A program made the translations under genes and the position numbers. Positions 46,415 through 58,400 of a stretch of 64,000 nt of DNA are shown piece after piece. Position 1 is the first letter of the stretch. Each line of letters opens with the position of its first letter. Origin of the DNA: Rhipidocladum racemiflorum (lineage: Eukaryota; Streptophyta; Magnoliopsida; Poales; Poaceae); the NCBI GenBank assembly GCA_036346355.1, contig JAYEVF010000044.1, positions 275,363-339,362 of the forward strand. The letters run 5' to 3'. The notes under the pieces are model-generated. The model had not been told where the DNA came from. It was given only the letters and a program-made list of their open reading frames with translations, and searched no databases.

Positions 46415-49400
46415 CTCAGTGGCCCAGGCCAGTGGCCCAGGCCTGGTTTAGGCCAGTGGTTTAGGTCAGTGGCTCAGTGGCTTAGGCCTGTGGCCAGTGG
46501 CCTAGGCCCAGGGCCTCAGGCCAGTGGCTCAGGCTCAGTGGCCCAGGCCTGGCCCAGGCCCAGGCCCAGGCCCAGTGGCCTGGCCCAGTGGCCTCAGGCC
46601 CAGGCCCAGGCCTGTGGCCCAGGCCCAGTGGCCCAGTGGCCCAGGCCTGGCCCAGGCCCAGTGGCTCAGGCCCAGTGGCCTGTGGCCCAGTGGCCTGTGG
46701 CCCAGGCTCAGGCCCAGGGCCCAGGCCCAGTGGCCCAGTGGCCCAGGCCCAGTGGCCCAGTGGCCCAGGCCCAGTGGCTCAGTGGCCCAGTGGCCCAGGC
46801 CCAGGCCTCAGGCCCAGGCCTGTGGCCCAGGGCCCAGTGGCCTAGGCCCAGGCCCAGGCCCAGGCCTGTGGCCCAGTGGCCCAGGCCCAGGCCCAGTGGC
46901 CCAGTGGCCCAGGCTCAGGCCTGTGGCTCAGGCCCAGTGGCCCAGTGGCCCAGTGGCCCAGGCCCAGTGGCCCAGGCCCAGGCCCAGGCTCAGTGGCCCA
47001 GGCCTGTGGCCCAGTGGCCCAGGCCCAGTGGCCCAGTGGCCCAGGCTCAGGCCTCAGGCCCAGGCCCAGGCCCAGTGGCTCAGTGGCCCAGGCCCAGTGG
47101 CTCAGGCCCAGGCCCAGGCCTCAGTGGCCTGTGGCCCAGTGGCCCAGGCCTGCAGGCCCAGGCCCAGTGGCCCAGTGGCCCAGGCCCAGTGGCCCAGGCC
47201 CAGTGGCTCAGGCCCAGTGGCCTGGCCCAGGCTCAGTGGCCCAGTGGCTCAGTGGCCCAGTGGCCTGTGGCCCAGTGGCTCAGTGGCCCAGTGGCCTGTG
47301 GCCTGTGGCTCAGTGGCCCAGGCCCAGGCCCAGGCCCAGGGCCCAGGCCCAGGCCCAGGCCCAGTGGCCCAGGCCCAGTGGCCCAGGCCCAGGCCCAGTG
47401 GCCCAGGCTCAGTGGCCTGTGGCTCAGGCCTGTGGCCCAGGCCCAGGCCCAGGCCCAGGCCTGTGGCTCAGGCCCAGTGGCCCAGGCCCAGTGGCTCAGT
47501 GGCCTGTGGCCCAGGCTCAGTGGCCCAGGCCCAGTGGCCTCAGTGGCCCAGTGGCCCAGGCCCAGGCCCAGTGGCCCAGTGGCCCAGGGCCCAGTGGCCC
47601 AGGCCCAGGCCCAGTGGCCCAGGCTCAGGCCCAGTGGCCCAGTGGCCTAGGCTCAGTGGCCCAGGGCCCAGGCCCAGTGGCCCAGGCCCAGTGGCCTGTG
47701 GCTCAGGCCCAGGCCCAGTGGCCCAGGCCCAGTGGCCCAGGCCTGTGGCCCAGTGGCCCAGGGCCTCAGTGGCTCAGTGGCCCAGGCCCAGGCCCAGGCC
47801 CAGGGCCCAGGCCCAGTGGCCCAGGGCCCAGGCCCAGGCCCAGTGGCCCAGGCCCAGGGCCCAGTGGCCCAGGCCTGGCCCAGTGGCCCAGGCCTGTGGC
47901 CCAGGGCCCAGTGGCCCAGTGGCCCAGGCCTGGGCCCAGGCCCAGTGGCCCAGGCCTCAGTGGCCCAGGCTCAGTGGCCCAGGCCCAGGCCCAGTGGCCC
48001 AGGGCCCAGGCCTGTGGCCCAGGCCCAGTGGCCCAGTGGCCCAGGCCCAGGCCCAGGCTCAGTGGCCCAGTGGCCCAGGCCCAGTGGCCAGTGGCCCAGG
48101 CCTGGTGGCCCAGGCCCAGGCCTGTGGCCCAGTGGCCCAGTGGCCCAGGCTCAGTGGCCCAGTGGCCCAGGGCCCAGGCCCAGTGGCCCAGGCCCAGTGG
48201 CCTGTGGCCCAGTGGCCCAGGCCCAGGCCCAGGCCCAGGGCCCAGTGGCCTGTGGCCCAGGCCTGGTGGCCCAGTGGCCCAGGCCCAGTGGCCCAGGCCT
48301 CAGTGGCCTGTGGCCCAGTGGCTCAGGCCCAGGCCCAGGCCCAGTGGCTCAGGCCAGTGGCCCAGGCCCAGTGGCCCAGGCCCAGGCCCAGTGGCCCAGT
48401 GGCCCAGGCCCAGGCCCAGGCCCAGGCCCAGTGGCCCAGGCCTGTGGCCCAGTGGCCCAGGCCCAGTGGCCCAGTGGCCCAGGCCCAGGCCAGTGGCCCA
48501 GTGGCCCAGTGGCTCAGTGGCCCAGGCCCAGGCCCAGGCCCAGTGGCCCAGGCTCAGGCCCAGGGCCCAGTGGCCCAGGCCCAGGCCTCAGGCCCAGGCC
48601 CAGGCCCAGTGGCCCAGTGGCCCAGGCCCAGTGGCCCAGTGGGCCTGTGGCCTGTGGGCCCAGGCCTGGCCCAGTGGCCCAGGGCCCAGGGCCTGTGGCC
48701 CAGTGGCCCAGGCCCAGTGGCCCAGGCCCAGGCCCAGGCCCAGACCCACGCCCAGACCCAGTGGCCTGTGGCCTGTGGCCCAGGCCCAGGCTCAGGCCCA
48801 GTGGCCCAGGCCTCAGTGGCCCAGGCCCAGGGCCTGTGGCCCAGTGGCCCAGGCCTGTGGCCCAGGCTCAGGCCCAGTGGCCCAGGCCCAGGCCCAGGCC
48901 CAGTGGCCCAGGCCCAGGGCCTCAGTGGCCCAGACCCAGGCCCAGGCCCAGGCCCAGACCCAGGCCCAGGCCTGTGGCCTGTGTGGCCCAGTGGCCCAGG
49001 CCCAGTGGCCCAGGCCCAGGCCCAGGCCCAGGGCCCAGTGGCCCAGGCCCAGGGCCCAGGCCCAGTGGCCCAGGGCCCAGTGGCCCAGGCCTGTGGCCCA
49101 GTGGCCCAGGGCCCAGGGCTCAGTGGCCCAGTGGCCCAGGCTCAGTGGCCCAGTGGCCCAGGCCTCAGTGGCCCAGGCCCAGGCCCAGGCCCAGGGCCCA
49201 GGCCCAGTGGCCCAGGCCCAGGCCTGTGGCCCAGGCCCAGGGCCCAGGCCCAGGGCCCAGTGGCCCAGGGCCCAGGCCCAGTGGCCTAGGGCCCAGGCCC
49301 AGTGGCCCAGGCCCAGTGGCCCAGTGGCCCAGGCCCAGTGGCTCAGTGGCCCAGGCCCAGGGCCCAGTGGCCCAGGGCCCAGGGCCCAGGCCCAGTGGCC

Positions 49401-52400
49401 CAGTGGCTCAGGCCCAGGCCCAGTGGCTCAGGCCCAGGGCCTGCAGGCCCAGTGGCCCAGGGCCCAGTGGCCCAGTGGCCCAGTGGCCCAGTGGCCCAGG
49501 CTCAGGCCCAGGCCCAGGCTCAGTGGCCCAGTGGCCCAGGCCCAGTGGCCCAGGGCCAGTGGCCCAGGCCCAGGCCCAGGCCCAGGGCCCAGGCCCAGTG
49601 GCCCAGGCCAGGGCCCAGGCCCAGGCCCAGGCCCAGGCCTGTGGCCCAGTGGCCCAGGCCCAGGCCTGTGGCCCAGGCCCAGTGGCCCAGTGGCCCAGTG
49701 GCCCAGGCCCAGGCCCAGGCTCAGGCCCAGTGGCCCAGGCCCAGGCCCAGGCCCAGGGCCCAGGCCTCCAGGCCCAGGCCCAGTGGCCCAGGCCCAGTGG
49801 CCCAGGCCCAGGCCCAGGCCTCAGGCCTGGTGGCCCAGTGGCCCAGGCCTGGCCCAGGCCTAGGCCCAGGGCCTGTGGCTCAGTGGCCCAGGGCCCAGGC
49901 CCAGTGGCCCAGGCCTGTGGCCCAGTGGCCCAGGCCCAGGCCCAGTGGCCCAGTGGCCCAGGCCCAGGCCCAGGCCTGGCCCAGTGGCCCAGGCCCAGGG
50001 CCTGTGGCCCAGGCCCAGGCCTGTGGCCCAGGGCCCAGTGGCCCAGGGCCCAGGCTCAGGCCTGCTGGCCCAGGCCTGTGGCCCAGTGGCCCAGTGGCCC
50101 AGGCTCAGTGGCCCAGGCCTAGGCCCAGGCCCAGGGCCCAGTGGCCCAGGCCCAGTGGCCCAGGCCCAGGCCCAGGCCCAGGCCCAGTGGCCCAGGCCCA
50201 GGCCTAGGCCTGTGGCCTGTGGCCCAGGGCTCAGGCCCAGGCTCAGGCCAGTGGCCCAGGCCCAGGCCCAGGCCCAGGCCCAGTGGCCCAGGCCCAGGCC
50301 CAGGCCCAGGCCCAGTGGCCCAGGCCCAGGGCCCAGGCCCAGTGGCCCAGGCCCAGGGCCTGTGGCCCAGTGGCCCAGTGGCCCAGTGGCCCAGGCCCAG
50401 TGGCCCAGGCCCAGGCTCAGTGGCCTGTGGCCCAGTGGCCCAGGGCCCAGGGCCCAGTGGCCCAGTGGCCCAGGCCCAGGGCCCAGTGGCCCAGGCCCAG
50501 GCCCAGTGGCCCAGGGCCCAGGCCCAGGCCCAGGCCCAGGGCCCAGTGGCCCAGTGGCCTCAGGCTCAGGCCCAGGGCCCAGGCCCAGTGGCCCAGGCTC
50601 AGTGGCCCAGTGGCCCAGGGCCTGAGGGCCCAGTGGCCCAGGCCTCAGGCCCAGTGGCTCAGTGGCCCAGGCCCAGGCCAGTGGCCCAGGTGGCCCAGGC
50701 CCAGGCCCAGTGGCCCAGGCCCAGTGGCCCAGGCCCAGTGGCCCAGGCTCAGGCCCAGGCCCAGGCCCAGGCCCAGGCCCAGTGGCCTGTGGCCCAGGCT
50801 CAGTGGCCCAGTGGCCCAGGCCCAGGGCCCAGGCCCAGGCCCAGGGCCCAGGCCCAGGCCCAGTGGCCCAGGCCCAGTGGCCCAGTGGCCCAGGCCCAGT
50901 GGCTCAGGCCCAGGCCCAGGGCCCAGTGGCCCAGGCCCAGTGGCCCAGGGCCCAGGCCTGGTGGCCCAGGCCCAGTGGCCCAGGCCCAGGCCTCAGTGGC
51001 CCAGGGCCCAGGCCCAGTGGCCCAGGGCCTGTGGCCCAGGCCCAGGCCTGTGGCCCAGGGCCCAGTGGCCCAGGCCCAGTGGCCTGTGTGGCCCAGGGCC
51101 CAGGCCCAGTGGCCCAGGCCCAGGCCCAGGGCCCAGTGGCCCAGGGCCCAGGCCCAGGCCCAGTGGCCAGGCCCAGGGCCCAGGCCCAGGCCCAGGCCCA
51201 GGCCCAGTGGCCTCAGTGGCCCAGTGGCCCAGGCCCAGGCCCAGTGGCCCAGTGGCCCAGGCCCAGGCCCAGGCCTGTGGCCCAGTGGCTCAGTGGCCCA
51301 GGCCCAGTGGCCCAGTGGCCCAGGCCCAGGGCCCAGTGGCCCAGTGGCCCAGGCCCAGTGGCCTGTGGCCCAGGCCCAGGGCCCAGGGCCCAGTGGCCCA
51401 GGCCCAGGCCCAGTGGCCCAGGCCCAGGCCCAGTGGCCCAGGCCCAGTGGCCCAGTGGCCCAGGGCCCAGTGGCCCAGGCCCAGTGGCCCAGGCCCAGGC
51501 CCAGTGGCCCAGGCCCAGGCCTAGGCCCAGTGGCCCAGGCCTCAGTGGCCCAGGCCTGTGGCTCAGGCCCAGTGGCCCAGGCTCAGTGGCCCAGGCCCAG
51601 GCTCAGTGGCCCAGTGGCCCAGTGGCCCAGTGGCCCAGGCCCAGTGGCCCAGGCTCAGGGCCCAGGCCCAGGCCCAGTGGCCTGTGGCCCAGGCTCAGTG
51701 GCCTGTGGCCCAGGCCCAGGCCTGTGGCCTGTGGCCCAGGCCCAGGGCCCAGGCCCAGTGGCCCAGGCCTGTGGCCCAGGGCCCAGGCCCAGGCCCAGGC
51801 CTCAGTGGCCCAGGCCCAGGGCCCAGTGGCTCAGTGGCCCAGTGGCCCAGTGGCCCAGGCCTCAGGCCCAGTGGCCCAGTGGCTCAGGCCCAGGCCTGTG
51901 GCTCAGTGGCCCAGGCCCAGGCCCAGTGGCCCAGTGGCCCAGGGCCTGTGGCCCAGGCCCAGGCCTGTGGCCCAGTGGCTCAGTGGCCCAGGCCCAGGCT
52001 CAGTGGCCCAGGCCCAGGGCCCAGTGGCCTGTGGCCCAGTGGCCCAGGCCTCAGTGGCCCAGGCCCAGGCCCAGGCCTGTGGCCCAGTGGCCCAGGCCCA
52101 GTGGCCCAGGCCCAGGCCCAGGCCCAGGCCCAGTGGCCCAGGCCCAGGCCCAGGCCTGTGGCCCAGGCCTGTGGCCCAGTGGCCCAGGGCCCAGGCCCAG
52201 TGGCCTGTGGCCCAGGCCCAGGCCCAGTGGCCCAGGGCCCAGGCCCAGGCCCAGTGGCCCAGGCCCAGGGCCCAGTGGCCCAGTGGCCTGGTGGCCCAGT
52301 GGCCCAGGCCTGTGGCCCAGTGGCCCAGGCCCAGTGGCCCAGGCCCAGGCCTGTGGCCCAGGCCCAGGGCCCAGGGCCCAGGCCTGGTGGCCCAGGCCCA

Positions 52401-55400
52401 GTGGCCCAGGGCCCAGTGGCTCAGGCCCAGGCCCAGTGGCCCAGGGCCCAGGCCTGTGGCTCAGTGGCCCAGGCCCAGTGGCCTGTGGCCCAGTGGCCCA
52501 GGCCCAGGCCCAGTGGCCCAGGCCTGTGGCCCAGTGGCCTGAGTGGCCCAGGGCTCAGGCCCAGTGGCCCAGTGGCCCAGTGGCCTCAGGCCCAGTGGCC
52601 CAGTGGCCCAGTGGCCCAGGCCCAGGCCTGTGGCCCAGGCCCAGTGGCCCAGGCCCAGGCCCAGGCCCAGTGGCCCAGGCCCAGTGGCCCAGGCCCAGGC
52701 CCAGTGGCCCAGGCCCAGTGGCCCAGGCCCAGGGCCCAGTGGCCCAGGCCCAGTGGCCCAGTGGCCCAGTGGCCCAGGCCCAGGCCCAGGCCCAGGCCCA
52801 GGCCCAGGCCCAGTGGCCCAGTGGCCCAGGCCCAGGCCCAGGCCTGGTGGCCCAGTGGCCCAGTGGCCCAGGCCTGGCCCAGGGCCCAGGCCCTGTGGCC
52901 CAGGCCCAGTGGCCCAGGGCCCAGTGGCCCAGGCCCAGGCCCAGGCCTCAGGCCCAGTGGCCCAGGCCCAGGCCCAGTGGCCCAGGCCCAGTGGCCCAGT
53001 GGCCCAGGGCCCAGTGGCCCAGGCCCAGGCCTCAGGGCCCAGGCCCAGTGGCCCAGGCCTGTGGCCCAGTGGCCCAGGCCCAGGCCCAGGCCTAGGCCCA
53101 GGCCCAGGCCCAGGCCCAGTGGCCCAGGCCCAGTGGCCCAGGCTCAGTGGCCTGTGGCCCAGTGGCCCAGGCCTCAGTGGCCCAGTGGCCCAGGCCCAGG
53201 CCCAGGCCCAGTGGCCCAGGCCCAGTGGCCCAGTGGCCCAGGCCCAGTGGCCCAGGGCTCAGGCCCAGTGGCCCAGGCTCAGTGGCCCAGGGCCCAGTGG
53301 CCCAGTGGCCCAGTGGCCCAGGCCCAGTGGCCCAGGCCCAGGCTCAGTGGCCCAGGGCCCAGGCCCAGTGGCCCAGGGCCCAGGCCCAGTGGCCCAGTGG
53401 CCCAGGCCCAGGCCCAGGCCCAGTGGCCCAGGCCCAGTGGCCCAGTGGCCCAGGCCCAGGCCCAGTGGCCCAGGCCCAGGCCTGTGGCCCAGGCCCAGTG
53501 GCCCAGGCCCAGGCCCAGTGGCCCAGGCCCAGGGCCCAGGCCCAGGCCCAGTGGCCCAGGGCCCAGTGGCCCAGGCCCAGGCCCAGTGGCCCAGTGGCCC
53601 AGTGGCCCAGTGGCCCAGGGCCCAGTGGCCCAGTGGCCCAGGCTCAGGCCCAGGCCTCAGGCCCAGGCCCAGGCCTGTGGCCCAGGCCCAGTGGCCCAGT
53701 GGCCCAGGGCCCAGGCCCAGTGGCCCAGGCCCAGGCCTGGTGGCCCAGGCCCAGTGGCCCAGTGGCCCAGTGGCCCAGGCCCAGGCCCAGTGGCCCAGTG
53801 GCCTGGCCCAGGCCCAGTGGCCCAGTGGCCTGTGGCCCAGGCTCAGTGGCCCAGTGGCCCAGGGCCCAGTGGCTCAGTGGCCTCAGGCCCAGGCTCAGTG
53901 GCCTGCAGGCCTCAGGCCTGAGGCCCAGGCCCAGTGGCCCAGGCCCAGGCTCAGTGGCCCAGGCCCAGGGCCTGTGGCCTCAGTGGCCCAGTGGCCCAGG
54001 CCCAGGCCCAGGCCCAGTGGCCCAGGCTCAGTGGCCCAGTGGCCCAGTGGCCCAGGCCCAGGCCCAGGCTCAGTGGCCCAGGCCCAGTGGCCCAGGCCCA
54101 GTGGCCCAGGCCCAGTGGCCCAGTGGCCCAGGCCCAGTGGCCCAGGGCCCAGGGCCCAGTGGCCCAGGCCCAGGGCCCAGGCCTGTGGCCCAGGGCCCAG
54201 GGCCCAGGCCCAGGCCCAGGCCCAGGGCCCAGGCCCAGTGGCCCAGTGGCCCAGTGGCCCAGGCCCAGGCCTGTGGCCCAGTGGCCCAGTGGCCCAGGGC
54301 CCTGTGGCCCAGGCCCAGGCCCAGTGGCCCAGGCCCAGTGGCCCAGGCCCAGTGGCCCAGGCCCAGTGGCCCAGGCCCAGGCCCAGGCCCAGTGGCCCAG
54401 GGCCCAGGCCCAGGCCCAGGCCCAGTGGCCCAGGCCCAGGCCCAGGCCCAGGCCTAGGCCCAGTGGCCCAGGCCCAGTGGCCCAGGGCCCAGGCCCAGTG
54501 GCCCAGGCCCAGTGGCCTGTGGCCCAGGCCCAGTGGCCCAGTGGCCTGTGGCCCAGTGGCCCAGGCCCAGGCCCAGGGCCCAGGCCCAGGCCCAGGCCCA
54601 GGCCCAGTGGCCCAGTGGCCCAGGGCCCAGTGGCCCAGTGGCCCAGGCCCAGGCTCAGGGCCTGTGGCCCAGTGGCCCAGGCCCAGGCCCAGTGGCCCAG
54701 GCCCAGGCCCAGTGGCCCAGGCTCAGGCCCAGGCCCAGTGGCCCAGTGGCCCAGTGGCCCAGGGCCCAGGCCCAGGCCCAGGCCTGTGGCCCAGGCCCAG
54801 GGCCCAGTGGCCCAGGCCCAGTGGCCCAGTGGCCCAGGCCCAGGGCCCAGTGGCCCAGGCCCAGGCCCAGGGCCCAGGCCCAGGCCCAGTGGCCCAGGCC
54901 CAGTGGCCCAGTGGCCCAGGCCCAGGCCCAGTGGCCCAGGGCCCAGGCCCAGTGGCCCAGTGGCTCAGTGGCCCAGGCCCAGGCCTGTGGCCCAGGCCCA
55001 GTGGCCCAGGCCCAGTGGCCCAGTGGCCCAGGCCCTGTGGCCCAGGGCCCAGTGGCCCAGGCCCAGGCTCAGGCCCAGTGGCCCAGGCCCAGGCCCAGTG
55101 GCTCAGGCCTGGCCCAGGGCCCAGTGGCCCAGGGCCCAGGCCCAGGCCCAGTGGCCCAGGCCCAGGCCCAGTGGCCCAGGCCCAGTGGCCCAGGCCCAGG
55201 CCCAGGCCTGTGGCCCAGTGGCCCAGGCCCAGGCTCAGGCCCAGTGGCCCAGTGGCCCAGGCTCAGGCCCAGTGGCCCAGTGGCCCAGGCCCAGGCCCAG
55301 GGCCCAGGCCCAGTGGCCCAGGCCCAGTGGCCCAGGCCCAGTGGCCCAGTGGCCCAGGCCCAGGCCTGTGGCCCAGTGGCCCAGGCCCAGTGGCCCAGGC

Positions 55401-58400
55401 CCAGGCCCAGTGGCTCAGTGGCCCAGTGGCCCAGGGCCCAGTGGCCCAGGGCCCAGTGGCCCAGTGGCCCAGGCCCAGGCCCAGGCCTGTGGCCCAGTGG
55501 CCCAGTGGCCCAGGCCCAGGGCCCAGGCCCAGGCCCAGGCCCAGTGGCCCAGTGGCCTGTGGCCCAGGCCTGGCCCAGGGCTCAGTGGCCCAGTGGCCCA
55601 GGCCCAGTGGCCCAGTGGCCCAGGCCCAGTGGCCCAGGCTCAGGCCCAGGCCTGTGGCCCAGTGGCCCAGGCCCAGTGGCCCAGGCCCAGGCCCAGGCCC
55701 AGGCCCAGTGGCCCAGTGGCCTGAGTGGCCCAGGCCCAGTGGCTCAGGCCCAGTGGCCCAGGCCCAGGCCCAGGCCCAGTGGCCTAGGGCTCAGGCCCAG
55801 GCCCAGGCCCAGGCCCAGTGGCCCAGGCCCAGGCTCAGTGGCCCAGGCCCAGTGGCCCAGTGGCTCAGGCCCAGGCCCAGTGGCCCAGGGCCTCAGTGGC
55901 CCAGGCCCAGGGCCTCAGGCCCAGGCCCAGGCCTGTGTGGCCCAGTGGCCCAGTGGCCCAGGCCCAGGCCTCAGTGGCCCAGTGGCTGGCCCAGGCCTGT
56001 GGCCCAGTGGCCCAGGCCCAGTGGCCCAGGCCCAGGCCCAGGCCCAGGGCCCAGTGGCCAGGCCCAGGCCCAGTGGCCCAGGCCCAGGCCCAGTGGCTCA
56101 GTGGCCCAGTGGCCCAGGCCCAGGGCCCAGTGGCCCAGGCCCAGTGGCCCAGGCCCAGTGGCCCAGGCCCAGGCCTGTGGGCTCAGTGGCCCAGGCCCAG
56201 GCCCAGGCCCAGTGGCCTGTGGCCCAGTGGCCCAGGCCCAGTGGCCCAGGGCCTGTGGCCCAGGGCCCAGTGGCCCAGGCCCAGGCCCAGTGGCCCAGTG
56301 GCTCAGGCCCAGTGGCTCAGGCCCAGTGGCCCAGTGGCCCAGTGGCCCAGGCCCAGGCTCAGTGGCCCAGGCCCAGGGCCCAGTGGCCCAGGGCCCAGGC
56401 CCAGGGCCCAGGGCCCAGTGGCCCAGGGCCCAGGCCCAGGCCCAGGCCCAGGCCCAGGCCTCAGGCCCAGTGGCCCAGGGCCCAGGGCCCAGGCCTGTGG
56501 CCCAGGCCCAGTGGCTCAGTGGCCTGTGGCCCAGGCCCAGGCCCAGGCCCAGTGGCCCAGGCCCAGGCCCTGTGGCCCAGGCCCAGGCCCAGGCCTGTGG
56601 CCCAGGCCCAGTGGCCCAGTGGCCTGGCCCAGGCCCAGGCCCAGGCCCAGTGGCCCAGTGGCCCAGGCCCAGTGGCCCAGGCCTGTGGCCCAGGCCCAGG
56701 CCTCAGGCCCAGGCCCAGGCTCAGTGGCCTGGTGGCTCAGGCCTGGTGGCCCAGGCCCAGGGCCCAGGCCCAGTGGCCCAGTGGCCCAGGCCCAGGGCCC
56801 AGTGGCCCAGGCCCAGGCCTGTGGCCCAGTGGCCCAGGGCCCAGTGGCCCAGTGGCCCAGGCTCAGTGGCCTGTGGCCCAGGCCAGCTCAGGCCCAGTGG
56901 CCCAGGCCCAGTGGCTCAGGCCCAGGCCCAGGCCCAGTGGCCCAGGCCCAGGCCCAGGCCCAGTGGCCCAGGCCCAGTGGCCCAGGCCCAGGCCCAGTGG
57001 CCCAGGCCCAGTGGCCCAGGGCCCAGTGGCCTGTGGCCCAGTGGCCCAGGCCCAGTGGCCCAGGGCCCAGGCCCAGTGGCCCAGGTCAGGCTCAGTGGCC
57101 CAGGCCCAGTGGCCCAGGCCCAGGCCCAGTGGCCCAGGCCTCAGTGGCCCAGTGGCCCAGGCCTGGCCCAGGCCCAGTGGCCCAGTGGCTCAGTGGCCCA
57201 GGCCCAGTGGCCCAGGCCCAGGCTCAGGCCCAGGCCCAGTGGCCCAGGCCTGTGGCCCAGGCCCAGGCCCAGTGGCCCAGTGGCCCAGGGCCCAGTGGCT
57301 CAGTGGCCCAGGCCCAGTGGCCCAGGCCCAGGCCCAGTGGCCCAGTGGCCCAGGCTCAGTGGCCCAGGCCTGAGGCCCAGTGGCCCAGGCCCAGTGGCCC
57401 AGGCCCAGGCCCAGGCCTGTGGCCCAGGCCCAGGCCCAGTGGCCCAGGCCCAGTGGCCCAGGCCCAGGCCCAGTGGCCCAGTGGCCCAGTGGCCCAGGCC
57501 CAGTGGCCCAGGGCCCAGGCCCAGGCCCAGTGGCCCAGGGCCCAGGCCCAGTGGCCCAGGGCCTAGGCCCAGTGGCCCAGGCCCAGGCCCAGGCCCAGGG
57601 CCCAGGCCCAGGGCCCAGTGGCCCAGGGCCCAGGCCCAGTGGCCCAGGCCCAGTGGCCCAGTGGCCTCAGGCCCAGGGCCTGTGGCCCAGGCTCAGTGGC
57701 TCAGTGGCCCAGTGGCTCAGGCCTGGCCCAGGCCCTGTGGCTCAGTGGCCCAGTGGCCTGTGGCCCAGGCCCAGGGCCCAGGGCTCAGTGGCTCAGTGGC
57801 CCAGGCCCAGTGGCCCAGTGGCCCAGGCTCAGTGGCCCAGGCCTAGGGCCCAGGCCTGTGGCTCAGTGGCCCAGTGGCCCAGGCCCAGTGGCTCAGTGGC
57901 CCAGGCCCAGGCCCAGGCTCAGTGGCCCAGGCCTCAGTGGCCCAGTGGCCCAGGCCCAGGCCCAGTGGCTCAGTGGCCCAGTGGCCCAGTGGCCCAGGCC
58001 CAGTGGCCCAGTGGCTCAGTGGCCCAGGCCCAGTGGCCTGTGGCCCAGGGCCCAGGCCCAGGCCCAGTGGCCAGTGGCTCAGTGGCCCAGTGGCCCAGGC
58101 CCAGTGGCCCAGGCCCAGTGGCCCAGGCTCAGGCCCAGGCCCAGGGCCCAGGCCCAGTGGCCCAGGCCCAGGCCCAGGCCCAGGGCCCAGGCCCAGTGGC
58201 CCAGGGCCCAGTGGCCCAGGGCCCAGTGGCCCAGGGCCCAGTGGCCCAGTGGCTCAGGCCCAGTGGCCCAGGCCCAGGCCCAGGCCCAGGCCCAGGCTCA
58301 GGCCCAGGCCCAGGCCCAGTGGCCCAGTGGCCCAGGCCCAGTGGCCCAGTGGCCCAGGCTCAGGCCCAGTGGCCCAGGCTCAGGCCCAGTGGCCCAGTGG

